This document shows positions 1 through 6,456 of a stretch of DNA of 13,812 nt, in pieces; the stretch's first letter is position 1, and every line of letters begins with the position of its first letter. Made by a program: the position numbers and the translations under genes. The stretch is from an uncultured Clostridia bacterium (GTDB lineage Bacteria; Bacillota; Clostridia; Lachnospirales; CAG-274): positions 1 to 13,812 of the forward strand of contig CANQBT010000048.1 in NCBI GenBank assembly GCA_947589405.1. Reading direction: 5' to 3'. Below the pieces are notes generated by a model. The model was given only the letters and a program-made list of their open reading frames with translations, was not told the DNA's origin and searched no databases.

Positions 1-653
1 AGCTCTTCAAACACAAGTCTTTTTCTGGCTTTGAAAAACGCTTCATCGCTTTCCGGGAAATGTATATTGTTTACGGCATATTTTCTGCCGCAAAGTTTTC
101 TTTCAGCCATTATGTTTTTCGGCATAAATTCCTCTATGGCATTATCTATCCCCTCCAGAGCATTTTTTACACAGCCTCTTATTGTCTTTTGGGACATCTT
201 TGCGGGGACTGTGTACACAGGTACGATCCTGCCTGTGTTAAGGCTGTCCCTTCCTATCGGCTCAAAGTCAGGATTTTCGATCTGTATCCTGCCATATTTT
301 TCAGCTGCCCTGCCTGTAAATATATATTCCTTTCCCTGAACAAGCGTGTTCCTTATATAAGGCTGATTATACCATACTCCTTCAACGGTTCCGCAGCTAT
401 CCGAAAGCATGGTCTTTACTATTGTCATTGTCCTGACTCTCATTATCTCCGGCTTTACCTTTACGAATGCCCTGAAGCTTATGACATCTCCTGCCGAAAG
501 CTTGTCAAGAGATATTATATTGCTTCTGTCCTCGTAGGTACGGGGAAAATATTCAACAAGATCCTCAACTGTTTCTATACCAAGCTTGTTCAGTTGTTTT
601 TCCCTTGTTTCTCCTATATTTTTAACAACGCTTACGCTGTCATTCAGTTCCAT
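1..653 (-). CDS. recG: ATP-dependent DNA helicase RecG, N-terminal part (cut by window edge)
   Basis: RecG is a superfamily 2 translocase that remodels stalled replication forks and branched DNA. Only about the first 217 residues are present, and the frame stays open at base 1. They cover the N-terminal helical region (GETREKQLNKLG, then DLVEYFPRTYEDRS), which is typical of RecG. The OB-like wedge domain that grips the branch point follows (reads GRIQIENPDFEPIG, then GRIVPVYT). The last visible residues, IHFPESDEAFFKARKRLVFEE, lead into the first helicase domain in this family, so the ATPase motifs lie outside the window. The ATG at 653 has a GAGGTAA ribosome binding site that overlaps the yloV stop codon. 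The intergenic gap is 10 bp, so translation is probably coupled. The order yloU-yloV-recG is conserved in Firmicutes, which supports the call. Confidence 0.93.
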   Translation of the reverse strand, partial: MELNDSVSVVKNIGETREKQLNKLGIETVEDLVEYFPRTYEDRSNIISLDKLSAGDVISFRAFVKVKPEIMRVRTMTIVKTMLSDSCGTVEGVWYNQPYIRNTLVQGKEYIFTGRAAEKYGRIQIENPDFEPIGRDSLNTGRIVPVYTVPAKMSQKTIRGCVKNALEGIDNAIEEFMPKNIMAERKLCGRKYAVNNIHFPESDEAFFKARKRLVFEE

Positions 654-663
654 TTGAATTACC

Positions 664-2298
664 TCAGCTCAATGTGATAATATAGTCATATGTTGCCTGT
701 CCGCCATGCTCTATGCAAACCTCCAGCTCATTATTTATGCTAAGAGCAAAGCGTTCCATATCCTCAGCTTTGTTTTCATCGGCATCACTTCCCAGATATA
801 TGGAAAGAATGCCTGCGTCTTTATTTGATTCAAGCATTTTTTCCACAAGCATATTAGATGCCTTTCCGCTTTCATCTGTTTTAAGTATTATTTTATCGTC
901 CAGTATGCCTATATAATCTCCTGTCTTTATTTCTATGTCATCTACTACAGTATCCTTTGCCGCTCTCGTGACCTTTGCAACAGCTACGGAAGCCACAGCC
1001 GCCTCCATTTCCTCTTTAAGGGAATCGATATCGGAGCTTTCATTATACATTACCATTGCTTCCAGACACTCAGGCACGCTTCTTGTGTCTATAACGACTA
1101 CATTCTTGTCACCGCATATTTCAGCAGCCTGCTTTGCAGCCATTATATTGTCCTTATCGTTTGGGAAAACTATCACGGTATTCCCCGATGCTTTTTCTAT
1201 AGTGTCTATAAAGTGATCGGTACCGCATCTCATAGAGCCGTTCTCATTGGCAAGAACAGTATCCACACCCAGACTGAGAAGCATACTTTCAAAGCCGTTT
1301 CCGTTTGAAACGGCTGTAACGGCAATTTTTTTGCCTTCATGCTCCTTTGGCGCAGCTTCTTTAATAATTGAAGAATGCTGTATGCGCATATTTTCTATCT
1401 TCATATTTTCAAGAGGTCCTATGGTAAGAGCCTTTTCAAGGACCTCTCCCGGATGATTTGTATGAATGTGTACCTTTATAATATCCTCATCGCTTACGAT
1501 AACGATAGAATCTCCCATACTGTCAAGATAATTTCTGAACTCCTCTTCATATCCGTCACTTTTATTTTCCGTATTAATAAAAAACTCGGTACAGTAGCCG
1601 AATTCAATACAGGCATCGGCAGTACCGGCTGCCGTAACGCTCTTTACCGTATCGGCAGAGCTGTCCGTAAGTACATCTGCTATAGAGCCTATATATTCAT
1701 AGGCTCCTTCTATTATATACACAAGCCCCTGTCCGCCGGAATCCACTACTCCCGCTGCCTTAAGCTGAGGAAGCATATCAGGCGTTTTTGCAAGGACCTC
1801 TTTTCCGCAGTCCAGTATTTCCTTAAGAAGAACAGTTATATCATCGGTGGTATAGCTTATCTCCATTGCTTTTTCGCCCATAGCCCTTATGACTGTGAGC
1901 ATAGTGCCCTCTTTAGGCTTCATTACCGCCTTATAGGCAGTATCCGCAGCAGCGGAAAAGCATCTGGCAAGCTCTGTGGCATTGACCTTGTCCTTTTTAT
2001 CAAGGCATTTGTAAAAGCCTCTGAGTATCTGGGAAAGTATCACTCCCGAATTGCCTCTTGCTCCTCTCAGAGCAGCATTTGACACTACCTTTGCAACCTC
2101 TGATATATTTGTTTCCTCAGTCTGTGAAACAGCATTTGCAACGGCTGTCATCGTAGCTGACATATTTGTGCCGGTATCTCCGTCAGGCACAGGGAACACG
2201 TTCATAGCGTCTACCTTGTCCCTGTTTGCCCACAGTCTGTTGGCGCCGTTTACCATAAATCTTTTAAGATTTTGTCCGTCTATATAAGTCAGTTCCAT
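664..2298 (-). CDS. yloV: YloV family DAK2-domain protein, probable fatty acid kinase catalytic subunit (FakA-like)
   Basis: A 544-residue protein, near the roughly 550 usual for YloV/FakA. In the characterised S. aureus system FakA phosphorylates fatty acids presented by FakB (DegV) proteins, feeding exogenous fatty acids into phospholipid synthesis. Residues 1-205 are a DAK2 kinase domain: NVFPVPDGDTGTN at about 33-45 supplies the metal-binding Asp39 and Asp41, RGNSGVILSQ is at about 81-90, and VVDSGGQGL at about 184-192. A middle domain contains Cys236 and His277/His279 (VHIHT), plausibly the metal site described for FakA. The C-terminal third (about 325-544) is the FakB-docking-type domain. 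The start ATG lies 9 bp after the yloU stop. No fakB gene is in the window, so the substrate is inferred from the family; the older annotation is a dihydroxyacetone-kinase-like protein. Confidence 0.92.
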   Translation of the reverse strand: MELTYIDGQNLKRFMVNGANRLWANRDKVDAMNVFPVPDGDTGTNMSATMTAVANAVSQTEETNISEVAKVVSNAALRGARGNSGVILSQILRGFYKCLDKKDKVNATELARCFSAAADTAYKAVMKPKEGTMLTVIRAMGEKAMEISYTTDDITVLLKEILDCGKEVLAKTPDMLPQLKAAGVVDSGGQGLVYIIEGAYEYIGSIADVLTDSSADTVKSVTAAGTADACIEFGYCTEFFINTENKSDGYEEEFRNYLDSMGDSIVIVSDEDIIKVHIHTNHPGEVLEKALTIGPLENMKIENMRIQHSSIIKEAAPKEHEGKKIAVTAVSNGNGFESMLLSLGVDTVLANENGSMRCGTDHFIDTIEKASGNTVIVFPNDKDNIMAAKQAAEICGDKNVVVIDTRSVPECLEAMVMYNESSDIDSLKEEMEAAVASVAVAKVTRAAKDTVVDDIEIKTGDYIGILDDKIILKTDESGKASNMLVEKMLESNKDAGILSIYLGSDADENKAEDMERFALSINNELEVCIEHGGQATYDYIITLS

Positions 2299-2307
2299 AA
2301 TTTCCCC

Positions 2308-2667
2308 CTAGCTGTCCACTCTGATACCTTCTACTATGACCTGTACGCTGCCGACCTTTACCCCAAGAGAGTTTTCCAGATTGTATACAACAGTATTTTC
2401 AACAATATCGCCTATAGCCGGGATATTGGTGCCATATTCCACAATAATATGGACTTTGACGTCAACAGAGGAATCCTCATTTACAAATATCTCAACGCCC
2501 TTTGAAAGACTTTCTTTTTTAAGAAGATGAACAATACCGTCCCTTACCGTTTTTACAGCCATTCCCACAACGCCATAGCAGCTTGTGGCTGCAAGACCTG
2601 CTGTCTTTGCAAGTACATCGTTTGTGATCGTGATGTTTCCCTTTTCGCTTTTTATTATAACCGACAC
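2308..2667 (-). CDS. yloU: Asp23/Gls24 family envelope-stress protein (YloU-like)
   Basis: A 119-residue protein of the Asp23/Gls24 family, the usual length for B. subtilis YloU (about 120). The family has alkaline-shock or envelope-associated roles, and its biochemical activity is unknown. The body (KGNITITNDVLAKTAGLAA, then the conserved CYGVVGMA) and the tail (VHIIVEYGTNIPAIGDIV, then VQVIVEGI) follow the family pattern. The frame stays open upstream to an ATG at 2763, but I chose the GTG at 2667. A strong GGAGGTG lies just before it, the promoter at 2704-2732 lies inside the longer version, and the product then begins VSVIIKSEKG as family members do. It is the first gene of the yloU-yloV-recG operon. 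Confidence 0.9.
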   Translation of the reverse strand: MSVIIKSEKGNITITNDVLAKTAGLAATSCYGVVGMAVKTVRDGIVHLLKKESLSKGVEIFVNEDSSVDVKVHIIVEYGTNIPAIGDIVENTVVYNLENSLGVKVGSVQVIVEGIRVDS

Positions 2668-2703
2668 AAAAACACCTCCGCAGTTAATTATTTCTCTTAT
2701 TAG

Positions 2704-2732
2704 AGTATACACGAAATCCCTTAGTTTATCAA
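2704..2732 (-). promoter_or_regulatory. Promoter of the yloU-yloV-recG operon
   Basis: On the minus strand a TTGATA -35 box (2727-2732) is separated by exactly 17 bp from a TATACT -10 box (2704-2709). It lies 37 bp upstream of the yloU GTG start and is divergent from the rpmB promoter. It is a good sigma-A match by eye. Confidence 0.65.
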
Positions 2733-2791
2733 CAAATTTTAACAATTTAATATGTCGGGGCAAAATTAATCAAAATTTTTTTAATTTTTTC

Positions 2792-2820
2792 TTGCATTAT
2801 ATATATTTTTCTGTTAGAAT
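2792..2820 (+). promoter_or_regulatory. rpmB promoter
   Basis: TTGCAT (2792-2797), a 17-bp AT-rich spacer and TAGAAT (2815-2820). It lies 35 bp upstream of the rpmB start and is preceded by T-rich DNA that could act as an UP-like element. The predicted leader is short and shows no room for a ribosomal-protein autoregulatory structure. Confidence 0.65.
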
Positions 2821-2855
2821 ATAGAACGGTGATTAATTTTCAAGGAGGTGTAAGC

Positions 2856-3071
2856 ATGGCAAAGTGTGAAATCTGTGACAAGACTCAGCAAACAGGTCAC
2901 AGGATCAGTATTAACCGTAGCCAGGTTTCAAGAAGAGCCAATAAGACCTGGAAATCCAATGTTAAGAAAATAAAGATCGTTGAGGCAAACGGCAATGTAA
3001 AATCTATACACATTTGCACAAGATGCCTTCGTACAGGTACTCATAAGGGCACAATTACTCGTGCTATCTAA
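2856..3071 (+). CDS. rpmB: 50S ribosomal protein L28 (bL28), zinc-ribbon type
   Basis: bL28 is a structural protein of the large ribosomal subunit. The reading frame gives 71 residues. CEIC (Cys4, Cys7) and CTRC (Cys54, Cys57) form the zinc-binding pairs of the C+ form of L28, and NKTWKSNVKKIKI with the following IHICTRCLRTG matches the family core. The frame opens at 2829, but the ATG at 2856 has an AAGGAGGTG site at the right distance and gives the usual MAKCE start. The protein is about nine residues longer than B. subtilis L28 (62); the extra length lies in the SQVSRRA segment and in a C-terminal tail (THKGTITRAI). It is divergent from yloU, as in many Firmicutes. Confidence 0.95.
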   Translation: MAKCEICDKTQQTGHRISINRSQVSRRANKTWKSNVKKIKIVEANGNVKSIHICTRCLRTGTHKGTITRAI

Positions 3072-3136
3072 TGCACCTTTGCAATAGCCTTGCAGAGTAC
3101 ATTCTTATACATGTATTAAAAATTGATCAATGTTTA

Positions 3137-3176
3137 ATATAACAAGGGCTTCCGTATACGGAAGCCCTTGTTATAT
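3137..3176. terminator. 40-bp perfect palindrome downstream of rpmB, terminator-like
   Basis: Bases 3137-3156 are the exact reverse complement of 3157-3176 (arm core AACAAGGGCTTCCGTA). RNA from either strand would fold into a very stable hairpin. It is the only strong hairpin between rpmB and the next gene, so it probably ends the rpmB transcript. There is no clean U-tract, however (ATATTG follows), so a mobile or structural origin is also possible. Confidence 0.45.
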
Positions 3177-3319
3177 ATTGTCGAAAAAAATATTAATACA
3201 TCAAATAAAAATTGAAGTAGTGAACCGCTTTAAAAACGCCGATCTCATTTCTTTTAAGGAGCCGTCCGTTTTGATCTGTGATAAAAGCGAAGCTTAATGG
3301 AATGGATTTATTTGATTTA

Positions 3320-3430
3320 TAAATTTTTGTTTAGGTAAGTAAGGTCGACCCTTCAGTCAGCGCAGTTGAAGGCTGTGTTAATTCACAGTTTTTGGTTGCG
3401 CTGACAGCTTCCCTTCTCTGAAGGGACGCC
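3320..3430 (-). repeat. Structured intergenic repeat, copy 1 (inverted relative to copy 2)
   Basis: Read on the minus strand it runs: short hairpin (CCCTTC at 3411-3416 with GAAGGG at 3420-3425), long hairpin (GTCAGCGCA at 3356-3364 with TGCGCTGAC at 3397-3405, with inner CTGTG/CACAG), then AGGGTCGA and a TAAACAAAAATTTA tail (3320-3333). The same series of elements recurs in copy 2. CCCTTCAG (3349-3356) and CTGAAGGG (3418-3425) also form 8-bp terminal inverted repeats. It encodes no protein and may be a MITE-like or REP-like dispersed element. Confidence 0.65.
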
Positions 3431-3519
3431 TTCCGTGTATATACCGCTCATTTTTTAAGTTAGTTAGAAAAGCCAATTTTTACAACACTATAAAAGCTTT
3501 TGGGAAACAACCAGCTAAG

Positions 3520-3627
3520 CTTCCCCTTCGTAAGGGGAAGTGGCAGCCCAACCATTTCGTTGAGTTGAGATTACGCCTGCGTTGGGCTGCCGATAGGGTC
3601 GATTCTACTAATATAAACAAAAATTTA
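3520..3627 (+). repeat. Structured intergenic repeat, copy 2
   Basis: Short hairpin CTTCCCCTT (3520-3528) with AAGGGGAAG (3532-3540), then an 11-bp perfect stem GGCAGCCCAAC (3542-3552) with GTTGGGCTGCC (3581-3591), then AGGGTCGA (3595-3602) and TAAACAAAAATTTA (3614-3627). The order of elements matches copy 1. The terminal 14 bases are identical, and the hairpin sequences are diverged but keep their pairing, which suggests that the structure is selected or was inherited from a common element. Confidence 0.65.
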
Positions 3628-3642
3628 ACGTGACATTCCCTC

Positions 3643-3664
3643 TAACAAGGGCTCCCCCTTGTTA
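3643..3664. repeat. Hairpin with the same arms as the 3137-3176 palindrome
   Basis: TAACAAGGG (3643-3651) pairs with CCCTTGTTA (3656-3664) around a 4-base loop. The arms repeat the outer arms of the palindrome about 500 bp upstream. It lies just past the stop of the zinc-ribbon gene and could act as its terminator, though no U-tract follows on the minus strand. Confidence 0.5.
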
Positions 3665-3675
3665 TATGTCATATG

Positions 3676-3957
3676 TCAAAATAAAGCTTTTAAAAGCTCC
3701 GGGTATGTACCGGCAAATACTGCCGCCGCCACAATAAGCGAAAGGAGCAGCGCCAATACAAGCATAATAAATTTTTTAAAGGGATGGACTCCCTTGAAGA
3801 AGAATCCGTCAACTATTTCATATTCCACGCTCGGCGTACTCTGTACCACAGGAGAACCTACACTTGCAGCCACATTTTCGCCGCCTACTCTCTTTCCGCA
3901 GTATTTGCAGAATTTTGAACTGTCCTGAATTTCCTCTCCGCAATGCATACAATACAT
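3676..3957 (-). CDS. Small zinc-ribbon protein with one C-terminal membrane segment
   Basis: A 93-residue protein. An N-terminal zinc ribbon uses Cys3/Cys6 (CMHC) and Cys17/Cys20 (CKYC). A Ser/Val-rich linker and an EYEIVDGFFFKG segment follow. A single hydrophobic helix (about residues 63-83, MLVLALLLSLIVAAAVFAG) ends near the C terminus. The layout suggests a cytosolic ribbon tethered to the membrane. The start ATG has an AAGGAGAG site and a plausible promoter of its own (3988-4016). Many Clostridia encode such proteins, and no specific function is known to me. It sits between the ABC-F gene and the repeat region. It may also receive read-through from the ABC-F gene, since no convincing terminator separates them. 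Confidence 0.75.
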   Translation of the reverse strand: MYCMHCGEEIQDSSKFCKYCGKRVGGENVAASVGSPVVQSTPSVEYEIVDGFFFKGVHPFKKFIMLVLALLLSLIVAAAVFAGTYPELLKALF

Positions 3958-3987
3958 ATAGATCTCTCCTTCCTATTTTCTGCTTTA

Positions 3988-4016
3988 AATATATCACTTT
4001 ATTTCATTTAAGTAAA
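3988..4016 (-). promoter_or_regulatory. Possible promoter of the zinc-ribbon gene
   Basis: On the minus strand TTTACT (4011-4016), 17 bp, TATATT (3988-3993), 30 bp before the ATG. The boxes match sigma-A only moderately, and the DNA here is AT-rich enough for chance matches. Confidence 0.4.
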
Positions 4017-4021
4017 TATTT

Positions 4022-4050
4022 TTGCAAAAAATTAAGAAATATGTTAGAAT
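4022..4050 (+). promoter_or_regulatory. Possible plus-strand promoter antisense to the ABC-F gene 3' end
   Basis: TTGCAA (4022-4027), 17 bp, TAGAAT (4045-4050), nearly the same boxes as the rpmB promoter. A start near 4057 would transcribe into the 3' end of the ABC-F gene on the opposite strand. GCCGTCAGGC followed by six T (4052-4067) comes right after it. No plus-strand gene follows. Confidence 0.35.
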
Positions 4051-4065
4051 TGCCGTCAGGCTTTT

Positions 4066-5961
4066 TTATTGCTTATTTATAGCTTCCCATTCCTCATATA
4101 ATCCCATAAGCTCATCTTCAAGCGCTTCCTTTTCCTCAAATATCTCTCTTGAGCGAACAGAATTTGTGTATACCTCCTCAGTATCCAGAAGGGCCGTAAG
4201 CTCATCTATTTTGTCCTCTGCTTCGGCAATGCTTGCCTCCAGCTTTTTGACAGCGTTTTCTCTTTTCCTCTGCTGAGCCTGTATTTCCTTTTGCTTTTTC
4301 CAGTCCAGCTTGTTTTCCGTTTCTACAGCGGTGTTTTCCGTTCCAACCTCTTTTGTATCGGCCTTCTTTTCAATGTAATAATCGTAATCGCCCATATAGA
4401 CAACGGCTCCGTCGCTGTTAAGCTCAATTATTTTTTCGGCTGTGGCATTTATAAAATATCTGTCGTGAGAAATATAGAGCACGGTACCCTCATAGCTTTG
4501 AAGAGCCTGCTCCAGTATTTCTTTTGAATTAATATCCAGATGATTCGTAGGCTCGTCCAATATAAGGAAATTGGCATTTGAAAGCATTATCTTAGCCAAT
4601 GCAACACGTCCCTTTTCACCGCCGCTAAGTGTATCTATTGTTTTGAAAACATCATCTCCCGTAAACACAAAGGCAGCCAGCACATTCCTTATTTCCGTAA
4701 CGGTAAGGTTAGGATAGGTATCCGAGATCTCATCGAATATTGTCTTGTTGAGATCAAGATCCTCCTGCTCCTGGTCGTAATAGCCTGTCACAACATTGGA
4801 GCCAAGCTTATACTCTCCTTTCACAGCGTCAAGACGTCCCAGTATTATTCTGAAAAGAGTCGTCTTTCCTATACCGTTTGGACCTATAAGAGCAGCCTTT
4901 TCACCTTTTTTTATATCAAAAGATACATTTTCAAAAAGAGCTTGTCCGTCAAATGCCATAGCCATATCCCTTACAAAGAGCACATCGTTGCCGCTTTCCT
5001 TTTTAGGCTTTATTGTAAGGCGCATTGTGTCCGGCAAGCTGTCGGGAGAGTCTATCCTCTCCATTTTTTCAAGATTTTTCTCCTTACTTCTTGCTCTTTT
5101 AAGAGATTTTTCCCTGTTAAATGATTTAAGGGTCTTTATAGCCTCCTCCTGCTTTTTTATTTCCTTCTGCTGATTCAGGTATCTGTGCATAAGGGCTTTT
5201 CTGTCGGCAGCCTTTTTCTCTGCATAGTGGGAATAATTTCCAAAATAGACCGTAGAGTGTCTGTTTTCTATCTCTATTATTTTGCCCACTATCCTGTCCA
5301 TGAAATATCTGTCGTGAGTTATTATGAGCAAAGCGCCCTTATAGCCTTTAAGATATTCTTCAAGCCATTGTACCGACCCTATATCCAGATGATTCGTAGG
5401 CTCATCAAGCAAAAGCACATCGGGCTGTGAAAGAAGAAGCTTACCTAAAGCGACTCTTGTTTTCTGACCGCCTGAAAGCTCATGTATGGGCTGATCCTTT
5501 TCTTCATCACTAAAGCCCAAGCCTTTTATAACGCCCCTCAGTCTGCTTTCATAGCTGTAGCCCTCCATATCCTCCATTTTGTGAGAAAGCTCTGCATACC
5601 TTGACATAAGTATGTCGTATTCCTCACCTGTGAGGAAAGACATCTGCCCTTCCATATCCCTCAGTTGCTTTTCTATGGCAATAACAGGCTCGAACACCGT
5701 CTTAAGCTCGTTATAGACAGTATTTTGGCTGTCTATTTCAAGACTCTGTGAAAAATAACCCAGCTCGGCAGTTTTAGGCATTACCACCTGACCTTCGTCT
5801 GCCGAAAGCTCGCCTGTTATTATTTTGAAAAGGGTAGATTTTCCGGCACCGTTTACGCCTACTATCCCCACTCTTTCCTTTTCCTCTATATGAAATGAAA
5901 TTTTTTCCAATATGGTATCTGCACCAAAAGACTTGGTTATATTGTTAAGAGCAAGTATCAT
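4066..5961 (-). CDS. ABC-F family ATPase (YdiF-like), ribosome-associated
   Basis: A 631-residue soluble protein with two ABC domains and no membrane segment, the ABC-F architecture. ABC-F proteins bind the ribosomal E site and affect translation; some give antibiotic resistance. Domain 1: Walker A GVNGAGKST (35-43), signature LSGGQ (162-166), Walker B LLLDEP with Glu187, switch His216. Linker: a charged helical arm at about 240-325, the P-site tRNA interaction region. Domain 2: Walker A GPNGIGKTT (360-368), LSGGE (445-449), Walker B LILDEP with Glu470, switch His499. A charged coiled-coil C-terminal extension spans about 551-630. The N terminus (SFGADTIL) and the extension resemble B. subtilis YdiF rather than the short resistance-type Vga/Lsa proteins, so a housekeeping role is more likely. 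The start has a GGAGGTAA site. Confidence 0.93.
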   Translation of the reverse strand: MILALNNITKSFGADTILEKISFHIEEKERVGIVGVNGAGKSTLFKIITGELSADEGQVVMPKTAELGYFSQSLEIDSQNTVYNELKTVFEPVIAIEKQLRDMEGQMSFLTGEEYDILMSRYAELSHKMEDMEGYSYESRLRGVIKGLGFSDEEKDQPIHELSGGQKTRVALGKLLLSQPDVLLLDEPTNHLDIGSVQWLEEYLKGYKGALLIITHDRYFMDRIVGKIIEIENRHSTVYFGNYSHYAEKKAADRKALMHRYLNQQKEIKKQEEAIKTLKSFNREKSLKRARSKEKNLEKMERIDSPDSLPDTMRLTIKPKKESGNDVLFVRDMAMAFDGQALFENVSFDIKKGEKAALIGPNGIGKTTLFRIILGRLDAVKGEYKLGSNVVTGYYDQEQEDLDLNKTIFDEISDTYPNLTVTEIRNVLAAFVFTGDDVFKTIDTLSGGEKGRVALAKIMLSNANFLILDEPTNHLDINSKEILEQALQSYEGTVLYISHDRYFINATAEKIIELNSDGAVVYMGDYDYYIEKKADTKEVGTENTAVETENKLDWKKQKEIQAQQRKRENAVKKLEASIAEAEDKIDELTALLDTEEVYTNSVRSREIFEEKEALEDELMGLYEEWEAINKQ

Positions 5962-5983
5962 GACTTTACCTCCGATCTCCTCT

Positions 5984-6012
5984 ATTGTATCAGAAAAAGA
6001 AGAATATTGGAA
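5984..6012 (-). promoter_or_regulatory. Possible ABC-F promoter
   Basis: On the minus strand TTCCAA (6007-6012), 17 bp, TACAAT (5984-5989), about 22 bp before the ABC-F start. The -10 box is good and the -35 box weak. If this is the real promoter, the leader is too short for attenuation. Confidence 0.35.
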
Positions 6013-6038
6013 GGGTATTTTTACAGCAAATCCTATAT

Positions 6039-6070
6039 GGATTTATAATTCCGAACTGTTTTATAAATCC
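6039..6070. repeat. 10-bp perfect inverted repeat upstream of the ABC-F gene
   Basis: GGATTTATAA (6039-6048) and TTATAAATCC (6061-6070) around a 12-base spacer. It could be an operator or an RNA hairpin in the ABC-F leader. It lies between the xre terminator and the ABC-F gene. Confidence 0.5.
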
Positions 6071-6073
6071 AGT

Positions 6074-6105
6074 AAAAAATGCCTGACAAATATATTTTCA
6101 GGCAT
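6074..6105 (-). terminator. Intrinsic terminator of the xre gene
   Basis: On the minus strand ATGCCTGA (6105-6098) pairs with TCAGGCAT (6086-6079), followed by a run of six T (plus-strand A run 6074-6079). It starts 18 bp after the xre stop and insulates the ABC-F gene from it. Confidence 0.75.
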
Positions 6106-6123
6106 AGATTTTACATTAATTCA

Positions 6124-6366
6124 TTAATTATTTTCAATGTCTATTAGTTTTGAAGCATTTATCCCTAATACATTTGCAATAATGAAAAGAGCCTTTACAG
6201 ATGGACAATAGGGTAAATTAGGACTTTCAAGCTGACTGATATAAGAAAGCGTAAAACCTGTATATTCGGCAAGCTCTGCTTGAGTCATTCCCGCTCTGCG
6301 CCTATAATACCCTATTTTTAAACCAATTTCCAACAATATATGTTTGTATTCATTATCACTTATCAT
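6124..6366 (-). CDS. XRE-family helix-turn-helix regulator
   Basis: An 80-residue protein that is almost entirely one Cro/C1-type helix-turn-helix domain. IGLKIGYYRRRAGMTQAELA starts helices 1-2, and the recognition region is about residues 29-48 (TGFTLSYISQLE). The tail (KALFIIANVLGINASKLI) is the typical fifth helix. There is no ligand or protease domain. It is divergent from the 6495-7586 operon, and a palindrome lies on that operon's promoter, so it is the obvious candidate repressor of the operon. The ATG has an AGGGAAG site. It ends in its own terminator at 6074-6105. A role in stress or phage control is possible but not shown. Confidence 0.87.
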   Translation of the reverse strand: MISDNEYKHILLEIGLKIGYYRRRAGMTQAELAEYTGFTLSYISQLESPNLPYCPSVKALFIIANVLGINASKLIDIENN

Positions 6367-6402
6367 ATTAAATCTTCCCTATATTATTTGAATTTATAGT
6401 AT

Positions 6403-6431
6403 ATTATAAACTATTGACTTTTATTAATAAA
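6403..6431 (-). promoter_or_regulatory. Possible xre promoter
   Basis: On the minus strand a perfect TATAAT (6403-6408) lies 17 bp from a weak TTTATT (6426-6431). It is back to back with the divergent promoter at 6414-6442, so one bound repressor could block both. Confidence 0.35.
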
Positions 6432-6442
6432 TTATATATAAT
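6414..6442 (+). promoter_or_regulatory. Strong promoter of the lipoprotein/zinc-ribbon operon
   Basis: TTGACT (6414-6419), exactly 17 bp, TATAAT (6437-6442). It is one base off full consensus, with an A/T-only spacer. It drives the genes at 6495-7586. The start point would fall at about 6449, inside the palindrome at 6443-6456. Confidence 0.75.
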
Positions 6443-6456
6443 TGAGTATATACTCA
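6443..6456. promoter_or_regulatory. 14-bp palindromic operator candidate
   Basis: TGAGTATATACTCA is a perfect palindrome directly after the -10 box and over the expected transcription start. A further half site TGAGTA occurs at 6464-6469. The position is ideal for repression by the divergent XRE protein, but binding by that protein is an inference. Confidence 0.6.

Larger units (their letters stand above)
3072..3675. other. 604-bp gene-free region with hairpins and an inverted pair of structured repeats
   Basis: I see no convincing coding frame here on either strand. The region contains a 40-bp perfect palindrome (3137-3176), an inverted repeat unit (3320-3430), the same kind of unit in the other orientation (3520-3627), and a second hairpin (3643-3664) whose arms match those of the first. 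The stretches 3181-3319 and 3431-3519 are AT-rich and show nothing I can name. Confidence 0.7.

Noticed and set aside
60..677. 205-codon open frame on the plus strand
   Set aside because: It lies antisense to recG, has no ribosome binding site, and its translation is Tyr/Cys/Phe-rich as expected from a shadow of a biased gene.
1375..2082. 235-codon open frame on the plus strand
   Set aside because: It is antisense to the well-supported yloV gene and has no family features or start signal.
2668..2763. N-terminal extension of yloU to the ATG at 2763
   Set aside because: It would include the promoter boxes and the GGAGGTG site; the GTG at 2667 gives the family-like start.
2829..2855. Upstream start for rpmB at 2829
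   Set aside because: It would translate through the ribosome binding site AAGGAGGTG; the ATG at 2856 gives the usual L28 N terminus.
3320..3627. CRISPR-like array from the repeated hairpins
   Set aside because: There are only two units, in opposite orientation and diverged, with no regular spacers and no cas genes.
4066..5961. Antibiotic-resistance (ARE-type) ABC-F gene
   Set aside because: Its length, N terminus and coiled-coil C-terminal extension fit the YdiF-like group better than Vga/Lsa/Msr types; nothing in the sequence points to resistance.
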